Assembly (NCBI RefSeq): GCF_934924865.1
Contig: NZ_OW235315.1
Coordinates: 1,178,001 to 1,242,000 of the forward strand
Reading direction: 5' to 3'
DNA from: Tepidibacter aestuarii
GTDB taxonomy: Bacteria; Bacillota; Clostridia; Peptostreptococcales; Peptostreptococcaceae
DNA: 64,000 bases
This document shows positions 43,136 to 51,964 of the stretch, piece after piece. Below the pieces are notes generated by a model, which was not told where the DNA came from, ran no database searches, and saw only the letters and a list, made by a program, of their open reading frames with translations. Position 1 is the stretch's first letter. Each line of letters opens with the position of its first letter. Made by a program: the position numbers and the translations under genes.

Positions 43136-43851
43136 TAATTTTTCCGGCAATAGATATAAAGGATAATAAATGTGTAAGACTTTCTCAAGGAGATTTCGAT
43201 AAGATTAATATATATTCTGATGAGCCATTTGATATGGCAGTTAAGTGGAAAAATGAAGGAGCTTCATTTTTACATTTGGTTGACTTAGATGGTGCTAGAA
43301 GTGAAAAAATTATTAATAAAAAATCTATAGAAAAAATAGCCCAAAATATAGGAATACCAGTACAATTAGGTGGAGGAATAAGAAGTGAAGAAAAGGTTAA
43401 AAACTTAATTGATATGGGAGTAGAAAGGGTAATAGTTGGAACTATTGCAGTTGAAAATAAAGAACTTTTGAAAAAATTGGTTTCTAAGTATAAAGAAAAA
43501 ATAGTAGTTTCCATAGATGCTAAAAATGGTAAAGTAGCTCTTAGAGGATGGGAAGTAGTAAGTGAGGTTGATTCAATAGATTTATGTAAAGAACTTGAAG
43601 AAATAGGTGTCAGAACAATAGTATATACGGACATATCTAAAGATGGAATGCTTGAAGGTCCTAATTTTGAAATATATAAATTATTATCTCAACAAACATC
43701 TTTAAACATAATAGCTTCTGGGGGTATAAGTTCAATTGATGATATAAGAAAGCTTAAAAATATGAATATATATGGAGCCATAACAGGAAAAGCTCTTTAT
43801 GATAATAAAATAGAACTTAAGGAGGCCTTAAAATGCTTACAAGAAGAATAA
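43132..43851 (+). CDS. hisA: Phosphoribosylformimino-AICAR-phosphate isomerase
   Basis: This 239-residue TIM-barrel isomerase opens the ProFAR ribose ring. [20 protein letters not shown] holds the first catalytic Asp. [18 protein letters not shown] and [13 protein letters not shown] (second catalytic Asp) are present. It overlaps hisF by 19 bases, within which the hisF AAGGAGG site lies. Confidence 0.97.
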   Translation: MIIFPAIDIKDNKCVRLSQGDFDKINIYSDEPFDMAVKWKNEGASFLHLVDLDGARSEKIINKKSIEKIAQNIGIPVQLGGGIRSEEKVKNLIDMGVERVIVGTIAVENKELLKKLVSKYKEKIVVSIDAKNGKVALRGWEVVSEVDSIDLCKELEEIGVRTIVYTDISKDGMLEGPNFEIYKLLSQQTSLNIIASGGISSIDDIRKLKNMNIYGAITGKALYDNKIELKEALKCLQEE

Positions 43852-44591
43852 TACCTTGCTTAGATGTTAGGAGTGGAAGAGTAGTTAAAGGTAAAAAATT
43901 TGAAAATATAGTAGATGTAGATAGTCCAGAGATTCTAGGTAAATATTATAGCGATTGTGGAGCTGATGAACTTGTATTTTATGATATAACAGCATCAAAT
44001 GAAGAAAGAAAAACATCTCTAGAATTTGTATCAAAGGTTGCTAAGAATATAAATATTCCATTTTGTGTAGGTGGAGGAGTATCATCAATTGATGATTTCA
44101 CAGATATATTAAGAAGAGGAGCAGATAAAGTATCTATTAATTCTTCTGCTGTTAAAAATCCATATTTAATTAAAGAGGCTTCTTTGAAATTTGGTGCGCA
44201 ATGTGTTGTTTTATCTATGGATGTTAAGAAAAATTATGAAGGTTCTTGGGATGTATACGTAAAAGGTGGAAGAGAAAAAACAGATTTAGATGCAGTAAAG
44301 TGGGCTATAAAAGGAGTCGAACTTGGAGCAGGAGAAATAGTTGTAAATAGTATAGATGAAGATGGAATGAAAAATGGATATGATATTGAGCTTTTAAAAA
44401 GAATTACTAGTGTAGTAAATGTACCTGTAATTGCATCAGGAGGAGCTGGTAATATGAAGGACTTTTATGATGCTGTAAAATACGCAAATGTTGATGGAAT
44501 ACTAGCAGCTTCTGTATTTCATTTTGGAGAAATTAAAATAAAAGATCTTAAAAAATACTTAAAAGATAAAGGGATAGAAATTAGAATTTAG
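43833..44591 (+). CDS. hisF: Imidazole glycerol phosphate synthase, cyclase subunit
   Basis: This 252-residue TIM barrel forms the imidazole ring with ammonia from His[21 protein letters not shown] is the family start with the first catalytic Asp. [22 protein letters not shown] and [13 protein letters not shown] (second Asp) follow. It is translated from within hisA. Confidence 0.98.
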   Translation: MLTRRIIPCLDVRSGRVVKGKKFENIVDVDSPEILGKYYSDCGADELVFYDITASNEERKTSLEFVSKVAKNINIPFCVGGGVSSIDDFTDILRRGADKVSINSSAVKNPYLIKEASLKFGAQCVVLSMDVKKNYEGSWDVYVKGGREKTDLDAVKWAIKGVELGAGEIVVNSIDEDGMKNGYDIELLKRITSVVNVPVIASGGAGNMKDFYDAVKYANVDGILAASVFHFGEIKIKDLKKYLKDKGIEIRI

Positions 44592-44601
44592 GAGTGAGAT
44601 T

Positions 44602-45225
44602 ATGAATGTTGATAATGTAGCAAAGGAAATAAAATTTGATGATAAAGGATTAGTACCTGTAATAGTACAAGATGTAAATACTAATAAGGTTTTGATGCTT
44701 GCATATATGAATGAAGAATCTATTAGAAAAACGTTAGATGAAAAAGTAGCTTGCTATTATAGTAGAAGCAGACAAAAACTTTGGAAAAAAGGAGAAACAT
44801 CAGGAAATATACAGAAATTAAAGGGATTTTATTATGATTGTGATAAGGATACTATTCTTATTCTTGTAGAACAAATAGGAGTAGCGTGTCATACTGGTAG
44901 TTATACATGCTTTTTCAATGAAGTAATAAAAAATGAAAAAAGTAAAGATGAGGTTTTAAAGGATTTATATTCACTTATAAAAGAAAGAAAAAATAATCCT
45001 AAGGAAGGTTCTTATACTAATTATTTATTTGAAAAAGGATTAGATAAGATATTAAAAAAGGTTGGAGAAGAGACTAGTGAAGTTATAATAGGGGCTAAGA
45101 ATAAAAATAAAGAAGAATTAGTTTATGAAATAAGTGATTTGATATACCACCTTTTAGTACTTATGGTAAATGAAAAAGTTACTATTGAGGATATAAAAAA
45201 TGAACTAAAAAAGAGGAGTAAATAA
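44602..45225 (+). CDS. hisI: Bifunctional phosphoribosyl-AMP cyclohydrolase / phosphoribosyl-ATP pyrophosphatase
   Basis: This 207-residue fusion carries out steps two and three. The HisI half (1 to about 110) has [18 protein letters not shown] and the zinc ligands in [20 protein letters not shown]. The HisE half (about 115-207) has a MazG-like helical fold with [15 protein letters not shown]. It ends one base into the next gene. Confidence 0.97.
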   Translation: MNVDNVAKEIKFDDKGLVPVIVQDVNTNKVLMLAYMNEESIRKTLDEKVACYYSRSRQKLWKKGETSGNIQKLKGFYYDCDKDTILILVEQIGVACHTGSYTCFFNEVIKNEKSKDEVLKDLYSLIKERKNNPKEGSYTNYLFEKGLDKILKKVGEETSEVIIGAKNKNKEELVYEISDLIYHLLVLMVNEKVTIEDIKNELKKRSK

Positions 45226-46028
45226 TGCAATTTATAATAGATAGTCACATTCATACAGATTATTCCCCTGATTGTAAAGCTAAAATGGAGGATATTGTTA
45301 TACAAGCTGTTGAATTAGGGTTAAAGAAAATTATCTTTACAGATCATGTGGATTATGATAGCCCAGATGAACTTTTTGGGGGAGAAATTGATTATAATGA
45401 ATACATGAAAGAAATTAAATATTTAAGAGATAAATATAAAGAAATTGAAATTTTAATGGGTGTAGAAATAGGATATCAACCTCATTTAAATAATAAGCTA
45501 GATAAATTTATAAAGTCATATCCTTTTGATTTTGTAATATGCTCTATGCATTCTTGTGATGGATTGGACTTATATAATGGTGACTTTTTTAAAGGGAAAA
45601 CTCAAAGACAGAGTTACATGAATTATTTTGAAAGTATAAAGCGTTGTATAGAAAATTATGATAATTATGATGTTTATGGACACTTAGATTATATCGTTAG
45701 ATATGGAAACTTTGATAATAAAGAGTTAAAATATGAAGATTTCAAAAAAATTATAGATGAAATTTTAGGCCTTATTATTGAAAAAGGAAAAGGTATTGAA
45801 GTCAATACCGCTGGTTTTAGATATAATCTTAAAACAACCCATCCTAATATTGACATATTAAGAAGATATATTGAAATGGGAGGCAAAGTCATAACATTAG
45901 GTTCAGATGCACACAGACCTAATGAGTTATGTTCAGATTTTGAAAAAACTATAAAAATACTTAAGGGTATAGGAGTAAATAAAATCGCTCAATTTAAAAA
46001 TAGAGTACCAAGCTTTATTGAAATTTAA
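45225..46028 (+). CDS. hisJ: Histidinol-phosphatase, PHP family
   Basis: This 267-residue PHP-fold metal phosphatase converts histidinol-phosphate to histidinol. Metal motifs are DSHIHTDYSPD, IIFTDHVDYD, CSMHSCDG, YGHLDYIVRYG and LGSDAHRPNELC. It completes the pathway because HisB here lacks a phosphatase domain. It starts at ATG overlapping the hisI stop by one base. It is named hisJ or hisK in other Bacillota. Confidence 0.95.
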   Translation: MQFIIDSHIHTDYSPDCKAKMEDIVIQAVELGLKKIIFTDHVDYDSPDELFGGEIDYNEYMKEIKYLRDKYKEIEILMGVEIGYQPHLNNKLDKFIKSYPFDFVICSMHSCDGLDLYNGDFFKGKTQRQSYMNYFESIKRCIENYDNYDVYGHLDYIVRYGNFDNKELKYEDFKKIIDEILGLIIEKGKGIEVNTAGFRYNLKTTHPNIDILRRYIEMGGKVITLGSDAHRPNELCSDFEKTIKILKGIGVNKIAQFKNRVPSFIEI

Positions 46029-46187
46029 AATTTAAAGTAAAAATAATTGTATAATATTAAATTACTCAAAATTGCTAGAGGATAAAATTCTTAAATCATT
46101 TTTATTAAAAGTAGTGGATTAGGAGAATGATTGCATAAATATCAAAAAGAAGTATACGAAGTTTAAAAATTCAGAGAGTTTTTCAAG

Positions 46188-46225
46188 AAGAAGAGGTTAA
46201 ATATTTATATAATCTCTTCTTTTTC
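46188..46225 (+). terminator. Terminator downstream of the histidine operon
   Basis: AAGAAGAGGTT pairs with AATCTCTTCTT (one wobble) and ends in TTTTTCT, about 160 bases after hisJ. No gene is visible in that gap. Confidence 0.65.
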
Positions 46226-46241
46226 TATTATTAATAATATT

Positions 46242-46445
46242 TTACTTAAAAACATATGTAAGTACTATGGTATGAAAACATTAGATAAAGTTGTTCCTAT
46301 CGATGAAGGATTGTTTGTATCATGGATGCCATATCCATAAAGAATAAAAAATAGTGATAATACAATAAAGGTTCTTGAAGCAGAAAATGAAACCTTGGAG
46401 AAACTACTTGGTGATGGAGTATATGGAATAAAATATAAAATATAG
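46242..46445 (+). pseudogene. Decayed coding fragment with one in-frame stop
   Basis: One frame reads KYYGMKTLDKVVPIDEGLFV then SWMPYP, a TAA at 46338-46340, and continues in the same frame RIKNSDNTIKVLEAENETLE KLLGDGVYGIKYKI to TAG. Both halves look protein-like, and a C-to-T change in CAA would give the stop. There is no ribosome binding site or upstream domain. I cannot identify the family. Confidence 0.5.
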
Positions 46446-46501
46446 AATAGATTATTTAAAACAAGCGATTATTTTATATAAAATGATATGAGGTGATATA
46501 T

Positions 46502-47167
46502 ATGGATAGTATGAAAGTTAGTGTTATTGCAGGAACTCCTATAGATACTCAAATGGGAGTGGATTTTTTAATATCAAAAGGGATTAATGCATGTGGGTAT
46601 TCGGTATCTTCATGTCCTGAAGAACAGTCAAAATTTCAAATATTATCTCCTTTTGAACTTGCCGATAAAATTAGAAAGATAATAAAAAAAATAAAATCTG
46701 AAAATATAGATACAATACTGATATACTGCAATTCTCTAAGTGCCTCAGTTGATATGGATAAACTGTCTATCGAAGAAGATATAAGAATTATTACTCCACT
46801 TAGTATTTATAAAAAAATTGCTTACAACTTTAAAAATATCGGTGTACTGACAGCTAATAATAAAAGCTCAGCAGGTATTGAAAAAGTTGTGCAAAGTGTA
46901 AATTCTGATTGTAACGTTATTGGAATAGGAATACTTCCTCTAGTTGTGGATATAGAAAAAGGTATATCTGCTGAAAAAATAGTTGAAAAATTTTCATTAA
47001 GAAATGTAATGGAGTTTTATAATTCTATAAAAGTTGATGTAGTTATTTTGGGATGTACTCACTTCCCTTATTTATACAATGAATTGAAAAAGTATTCTGA
47101 GATTCCTATTCTTGATCCTGCAGAACTAATGTATGATATGATATATGAAAAAGTTGAAATGTTATAA
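46502..47167 (+). CDS. Aspartate/glutamate racemase family protein
   Basis: This 221-residue protein has a two-domain racemase-type fold. The two cysteine sites are ILIYCNSLSASVD and VVILGCTHFPYL, matching the cofactor-independent Asp/Glu/hydantoin racemase superfamily. N-terminal VIAGTPIDTQMGVDFL is unusual in replacing the D-S-G pattern of glutamate racemase, so the substrate is open. The ATG at 46502 follows GAGGTGATAT; the GTG at 46493 lies in that site. It is monocistronic. Confidence 0.88.
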   Translation: MDSMKVSVIAGTPIDTQMGVDFLISKGINACGYSVSSCPEEQSKFQILSPFELADKIRKIIKKIKSENIDTILIYCNSLSASVDMDKLSIEEDIRIITPLSIYKKIAYNFKNIGVLTANNKSSAGIEKVVQSVNSDCNVIGIGILPLVVDIEKGISAEKIVEKFSLRNVMEFYNSIKVDVVILGCTHFPYLYNELKKYSEIPILDPAELMYDMIYEKVEML

Positions 47168-47267
47168 GGTCAGTGAAGTCGGCTAAAAAGAAAAGCCATG
47201 GTTAAATTATAAATTATCATCCATAGCCTTTTAGTAATCTTTATAAGTGCACAATTACAAGTGATCA

Positions 47268-47897
47268 TTACTTTAATTCATTTATTATAGTAATAACTTC
47301 TTCATCTTCAGTTTGTTCAAAATTTTCATAATGTAAACCTACAGCATAAAATTCATCAGGGATTAATAGACATATAACTGTGTCTACAACTCCTTCTAAG
47401 TAAGTAACTGTATCATGTGGTGCTACTGGTACAGCTAAAATAATTCTTTTTGCACCGTGCTTTTTTATTGATTTTATTGCAGCAAGTATTGTGAAACCAG
47501 TAGCAATTCCATCATCAATAATTATTACTGTTTTATCTTTTACCTTAGGAAAGTCTTCATTTCCTTTATATTTATTTAATCTTCTTTTGATTTCATTTTT
47601 TTGTTCATATACTTCTTTTTCTATATATTCTTGAGATATGTTAAACATATTTACATATTTTTCATCTATAAAATAAGTTCCATCTGAAGTTACTGCACCA
47701 ATTGCAAACTCTTTATTGTGAGATGAACCAATTTTTCTTGGAATGATTAGATCCCATTCAAATCCAAATTTTTTGATGCTTTCATAGGCTGTTACTATTC
47801 CACCTCTTGGAACAGCAAGAATAATTGGTTTTTCATCTTGATATTTCTCAAGTTCTATTGAAAGTTTTTTTCCTGCATCTTTTCTATCTATAAACAT
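47268..47897 (-). CDS. Phosphoribosyltransferase-domain protein
   Basis: This 209-residue protein has a type I PRTase fold: AVPRGGIVTAYES near the start and the PRPP loop VIIIDDGIATGFTILAAI. It resembles stand-alone predicted phosphoribosyltransferases (DUF-type, DprA/ComFC-unrelated) of uncertain substrate rather than a known salvage enzyme. The start follows AGAGGTTGAT on the reverse strand. It is divergent from the Memo/AMMECR1 gene, with 158 bases between. Confidence 0.88.
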   Translation of the reverse strand: MFIDRKDAGKKLSIELEKYQDEKPIILAVPRGGIVTAYESIKKFGFEWDLIIPRKIGSSHNKEFAIGAVTSDGTYFIDEKYVNMFNISQEYIEKEVYEQKNEIKRRLNKYKGNEDFPKVKDKTVIIIDDGIATGFTILAAIKSIKKHGAKRIILAVPVAPHDTVTYLEGVVDTVICLLIPDEFYAVGLHYENFEQTEDEEVITIINELK

Positions 47898-48055
47898 GAT
47901 ATCAACCTCTTTCTAATTATATAAATTATTTTAAGTTGAATTTATATAATTATTCAGATAATTTTGTTTCATTGTAATTTAAAATTTAAATTAATTTACA
48001 TATAATGAAATAAAAATATAAATTATTGCAAAAAGTATATAAAGAGGTGAATAAT

Positions 48056-49456
48056 ATGGGAAAAATATCTGCTTTTTATACAATGCCTCATCCACCAATT
48101 ATAATTCCTGAAGTAGGACGAGGAGAAGAAGAAAAAATAAAAGAAACATCTGAGGCATGTTATAAAGTTGCAAAAGAGATAGATAGTATTAAACCAGATA
48201 CTATAATAATAGTTACACCACATGGTCCGTTGTTTAGTGATGCAGTTGCTCTATCTAATGGAGATAGTATATATGGAGATTTAGGGAAATTTGGAGCTTC
48301 ACAAGTAAAATTAGATTTAGATATAAATGTATCTTTAACAGAAAAAATAATAAAGTATTCAGAAAAAGAAAATATTTTAACTGCAAAACTAACAAAAGAT
48401 TCGGCACAGAGATATGGAGTTAAATACGAATTAGACCATGGAACTATAGTACCTTTATATTTTATAAATAAGAAATATTCAAGCTATAAAGTAGTTCACA
48501 TAACATATGGAATGCTGCCTAAAATGCAGCTTTATAAATTTGGTATGAGTATAAAAAAAGCTGTAGAAGATAGCAATACTAATGCAGTATTTATTGCTAG
48601 TGGTGATTTATCACACAAACTTACTGATGATGGACCATATGAATACAGCCCTTATGGTGAGAAATTTGATAAAGAAATTATATCTTTACTAAAAAATGGA
48701 GATGTTTTTGAAGTATTTAATATGGATCATACTACTATTGAAAAAGCAGGTGAGTGTGGGCTTAGATCCTATTATATTATGTTAGGTTCAATGAATGGAT
48801 ATAATATTAAAGGTAATCTTTTGGCTTATGAAGGAACTTTTGGAGTGGGTTACTCTGTTATGAATTTTTCTATTAAAGATAGTAATAAAGATACTTATAA
48901 TCAGTTGATAGAAAAAAAGACAAAAAGATTTACGGACAAAATAAAAAATGAAGGTGTCTATGTAAGGCTTGCTCGTGAAAGTTTAACTCATTATTTGATA
49001 TATGGAGAGTATATGGATATACCTTCGTATGCAACAGATGAAATGAAAGAAAATAAAAGAGGAGTTTTCGTATCATTAAAAAAAGAAGGTCAATTAAGAG
49101 GATGCATAGGAACTATTTTTCCAACTACAGAAAATGTAGCTAAGGAAATCATTAGAAATGCTATAGAAGCTGGAGAACATGATCCTAGATTTAATCCTGT
49201 AACAGAAGAAGAGTTAGAAGAATTAGATTTTTCTGTAGATGTACTTACAGAACCTAAAGAAGCTTTAAAAGAAGATCTTGATCCTAAAAGATATGGTGTA
49301 ATAGTAAGAAGTGGATTAAAATCAGGATTGTTACTTCCTGACTTAGAAGGAGTAGATACTGTAGATCAACAGCTTGATATTGTACTTCAAAAAGCAGGGA
49401 TATCTTCTTATGAAAATTATACTATTGAAAAATTTGAAGTTATAAGACATAGATAG
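48056..49456 (+). CDS. Memo-like (LigB-type) domain fused to AMMECR1 domain
   Basis: This is a 466-residue two-domain protein. Residues 1 to about 280 resemble class III extradiol dioxygenases and Memo: MPHPPIIIPEVGRGEE, IIIVTPHGPLF, ELDHGTIVPLYFI and FIASGDLSHKLTDDGPY. Residues about 290-466 are an AMMECR1 domain with FVSLKKEGQLRGCIGTIFPT and EHDPRFNPVTEEELEELDFS. It corresponds to proteins A and B of the AmmeMemoRadiSam system in one chain. The partner radical SAM gene follows. The ATG at 48056 follows AAAGAGGTGA; a TTG at 48026 is not used. Confidence 0.92.
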   Translation: MGKISAFYTMPHPPIIIPEVGRGEEEKIKETSEACYKVAKEIDSIKPDTIIIVTPHGPLFSDAVALSNGDSIYGDLGKFGASQVKLDLDINVSLTEKIIKYSEKENILTAKLTKDSAQRYGVKYELDHGTIVPLYFINKKYSSYKVVHITYGMLPKMQLYKFGMSIKKAVEDSNTNAVFIASGDLSHKLTDDGPYEYSPYGEKFDKEIISLLKNGDVFEVFNMDHTTIEKAGECGLRSYYIMLGSMNGYNIKGNLLAYEGTFGVGYSVMNFSIKDSNKDTYNQLIEKKTKRFTDKIKNEGVYVRLARESLTHYLIYGEYMDIPSYATDEMKENKRGVFVSLKKEGQLRGCIGTIFPTTENVAKEIIRNAIEAGEHDPRFNPVTEEELEELDFSVDVLTEPKEALKEDLDPKRYGVIVRSGLKSGLLLPDLEGVDTVDQQLDIVLQKAGISSYENYTIEKFEVIRHR

Positions 49457-49488
49457 TAGTTAACAATATTGGAATGTAGGTGATATTT

Positions 49489-50475
49489 TTGTTACATGAT
49501 GGATTATTTTATGAAAAATATAGTGATAAAATAAAGTGCTTTTTATGTCCCCATAACTGCATTATAGGTAATAATAAGTTTGGTTTATGTTCTGTTAGAA
49601 CAAATAAAGGTGGTATTCTTAAAACTATAAATTATGGAGAAATAACAGCCATGGCAGATGATCCTATAGAGAAAAAGCCTCTTTATCATTTTAAACCGAT
49701 GAAAAATATACTATCAGTAGGAAGCTTTGGATGCAATTTTTCCTGTGGATTTTGCCAAAATTATTCAATAGCACATGATAAACCTAAAAGTGAATATGTA
49801 TCTTCTGATAAATTAATAGAGATATGCTCAAACTTAAAGAATAATGTAGGTATAGCCTTCACTTATAATGAACCATCTATATGGTATGAGTATGTATATG
49901 AAACTTCAAAGAAGCTCAAAGAAAAGCATGAAGATCTAAGTATAGTTCTTGTAACTAATGGATATATAAAACATGAACCTCTATTAAAGCTTTTACCTTA
50001 TGTAGACGCTATGAATATAGACTTAAAATCTTTTGATCAAGATTATTATAAAAAAATATGTGGAGGAGATTCTAAAGCAGTACTTAGAACAATTGAAGAA
50101 GCATACAAAAAATGTCATGTAGAAATAACTACATTATTAGTAAATGATCTTAATGATTCTAAAGAAGAAATAGAAAAAATTGCTTGTTATTTAGGAAGTT
50201 TGGATAAAAATATTCCGTTGCATCTATCTCGTTATTTTCCAACATATAAAATGAATCGTCCTCCTACAGAAATAGAGGTAATGTTAAAAGGAAGAGAACT
50301 TGCACAAAAACATTTAAATTATGTATATTTAGGAAATGTAGCTAATGTTGACAATTCTACTTACTGCCCTGAATGTAGTAAGCTTATAGTGAAGCGAAAT
50401 GGTTTTTTATCTAATATCTATATAGACGATAATATATGCCCATCATGTGGATATGATACAAAAATAATACTTTAA
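49489..50475 (+). CDS. AmmeMemoRadiSam system radical SAM enzyme
   Basis: This 328-residue enzyme has an N-terminal Cys cluster (CFLCPHNC and GLCSVR). The radical SAM motif is C82-NFS-C86-GF-C89, and FTYNEPSIWYEYVYE and NGYIKHEPL follow. A zinc-ribbon-like tail is CPECSKLIV...CPSCGYD. It pairs with the upstream fusion protein; the target reaction is unproven, though related to PflA-type activators. The TTG start at 49489 is seven bases after GTAGGTGAT, and the GTG at 49480 overlaps that site. Confidence 0.93.
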   Translation: MLHDGLFYEKYSDKIKCFLCPHNCIIGNNKFGLCSVRTNKGGILKTINYGEITAMADDPIEKKPLYHFKPMKNILSVGSFGCNFSCGFCQNYSIAHDKPKSEYVSSDKLIEICSNLKNNVGIAFTYNEPSIWYEYVYETSKKLKEKHEDLSIVLVTNGYIKHEPLLKLLPYVDAMNIDLKSFDQDYYKKICGGDSKAVLRTIEEAYKKCHVEITTLLVNDLNDSKEEIEKIACYLGSLDKNIPLHLSRYFPTYKMNRPPTEIEVMLKGRELAQKHLNYVYLGNVANVDNSTYCPECSKLIVKRNGFLSNIYIDDNICPSCGYDTKIIL

Positions 50476-50493
50476 AAAGATTCAAAATAAACT

Positions 50494-50524
50494 AAGGAAG
50501 GGATACTAGTTCCCTTCCTTTATT
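50494..50524 (+). terminator. Terminator after the radical SAM gene
   Basis: AAGGAAGGGA pairs with TCCCTTCCTT around a seven-base loop, followed by TATTAATG. Confidence 0.75.
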
Positions 50525-50597
50525 AATGTTTTACAGAACGTAAGTCAACATTATGTATATAGCAGTAAGATTGATAGAATAACTATATTATAAAGTA

Positions 50598-50627
50598 AAG
50601 GTAACTTGATTTTAATTAGGTTACCTT
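50598..50627 (+). other. Hairpin AAGGTAAC...GTTACCTT upstream of deoD
   Basis: A ten-bp stem (one wobble) has no gene before it on the forward strand other than one already terminated. The same GGTAAC stem recurs in the terminator after deoD, so the two hairpins bracket that gene. Confidence 0.5.
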
Positions 50628-50741
50628 AAAAATTTGCAATTTTATTATGATTTAGGGTAATATATAACAGAAACATCAAAATAATACTATGTTGAGATAA
50701 TTATTAAGTTAATTTAAATATTTACTATAAGGAGGTTCAAT

Positions 50742-51455
50742 ATGATACCAACAGCACATATTGAAGTAAAAGAAGAAGGAATTATTGCAAAAACAGTATT
50801 AATGCCAGGAGACCCATTACGTGCAAAATTTATTGCTGATACATTTTTAGAAAATGTTGAAAAATTTAATAATGTACGAAATGTATTTGGATATACAGGA
50901 ACATATAAAGGACGTAAAATATCTGTAATGGCTAGCGGTATGGGGATGCCAAGCATTGGTATTTATTCATATGAGCTATTTAAGTTTTATGGAGTAGAAA
51001 ATATTATACGAATTGGTTCATGTGGAGCTTATACCGCTGACTTAAATTTATATGATGTAATATTAGCTAATGATGCTTGGAGTGAATCAACATTTGCTAA
51101 AGTTCAAGGTGGATATGACAAAGATGTAATTGCCGCATCTTCTGAACTAAATGGGAAGTTAGAAAAGATTTCGGAGGATTTAGGAATAAAAATACATAAA
51201 GAGAGAATTCACTCATCTGACGTATTTTATCGTGAGAACTTTGAGGAATACAAGGAGATTAATAACAATCATGGATGTACTGTAGTAGAAATGGAAGCAT
51301 TTGCTTTATTCCATAATGCAAACGTATTAGGAAAAAATGCAGCTTGCTTATTAACAGTTTCAGATAATTTAGTAACTCAAGAATTAACTACATCTGAAGA
51401 AAGACAAGAATCATTTACAAACATGATGAAAATTGCTTTAGAAATGGCTGAATAA
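50742..51455 (+). CDS. deoD: Purine-nucleoside phosphorylase (DeoD type)
   Basis: This 237-residue hexameric enzyme phosphorolyses purine (deoxy)nucleosides. PTAHIEVKEEGIIAKTVLMP, GDPLRAKFIA, MASGMGMPSIGIYSYEL, RIGSCGAY, VVEMEAFALF and TVSDNLVT are intact; the last carries the catalytic Asp. It is close in pattern to the Bacillus enzyme. Arginine is encoded five of seven times by CGT/CGA, whereas AGA dominates around it, which suggests transfer from a different background. The start follows AAGGAGG. It is monocistronic and flanked by similar hairpins. Confidence 0.96.
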   Translation: MIPTAHIEVKEEGIIAKTVLMPGDPLRAKFIADTFLENVEKFNNVRNVFGYTGTYKGRKISVMASGMGMPSIGIYSYELFKFYGVENIIRIGSCGAYTADLNLYDVILANDAWSESTFAKVQGGYDKDVIAASSELNGKLEKISEDLGIKIHKERIHSSDVFYRENFEEYKEINNNHGCTVVEMEAFALFHNANVLGKNAACLLTVSDNLVTQELTTSEERQESFTNMMKIALEMAE

Positions 51456-51464
51456 TAAAATTAT

Positions 51465-51517
51465 AAGGTAACTATAACTTGAAAAATTATTTTCTAAGTT
51501 ACAGTTACCTTTTTTTA
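51465..51517. terminator. Terminator after deoD
   Basis: AAGGTAACT-A-TAACTT pairs with AAGTTA-C-AGTTACCTT (one mismatch) and ends in T7. It also abuts the stop of the reverse-strand gene at 51515. Confidence 0.8.
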
Positions 51518-51832
51518 ACAAGGAGAATAAGGGCAACGAGGGAATACTTTAATTGTTATTACATCTTTTTTTTCTATTGATAGTAAAGTAAATTTACCAT
51601 TTTGATATACGATTAAACCAAAAGCACAATCATTTTTTTGTTCACCGCAGAAACGCCCAGAAATATTTTTTATAATGCCGCTTGGAGTCATTAGTGTAAC
51701 GCCAACAAAGCTATTAATTGGAGGCCAAAAACACTCATCGCTTATTTCTTCATATAATTCTTTTCCAAAATCACATAAATCATCTTTTAACTCATCAATT
51801 TTATGCTTTATTTTTTTGAATTTACATGACAT
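51515..51832 (-). CDS. Hypothetical cysteine-containing small protein
   Basis: This 105-residue protein has seven cysteines. Residues 1-35 are a charged helix (KIKHKIDELKDDLCDFGKEL). The rest is strand-rich, with SFVGVTLMTPSGIIKNISGR and FGLIVYQNGKFTLLSI suggesting a small beta-barrel, and it ends PRCPYSPC. The ATG follows GAGGTGTTTTC on the reverse strand. I do not recognise the family; a spore or envelope role is only a guess from the cysteines. Confidence 0.7.
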   Translation of the reverse strand: MSCKFKKIKHKIDELKDDLCDFGKELYEEISDECFWPPINSFVGVTLMTPSGIIKNISGRFCGEQKNDCAFGLIVYQNGKFTLLSIEKKDVITIKVFPRCPYSPC

Positions 51833-51964
51833 GAAAACACCTCATTCCTTTTTTTACTACATTATATTCAAAGCTTGTCTTTTGGTGATAAATATATTTG
51901 TCAAGTAACTTATATTGTTACAATACGTATAATGTTATGATATATATATTATTAGGAGGAAAAA

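Noticed and set aside
47168..47267. Terminator between the racemase and phosphoribosyltransferase genes
   Set aside because: AAAAGCCATGG and CCATAGCCTTTT look paired at first sight but mismatch in the middle, so I did not call it.
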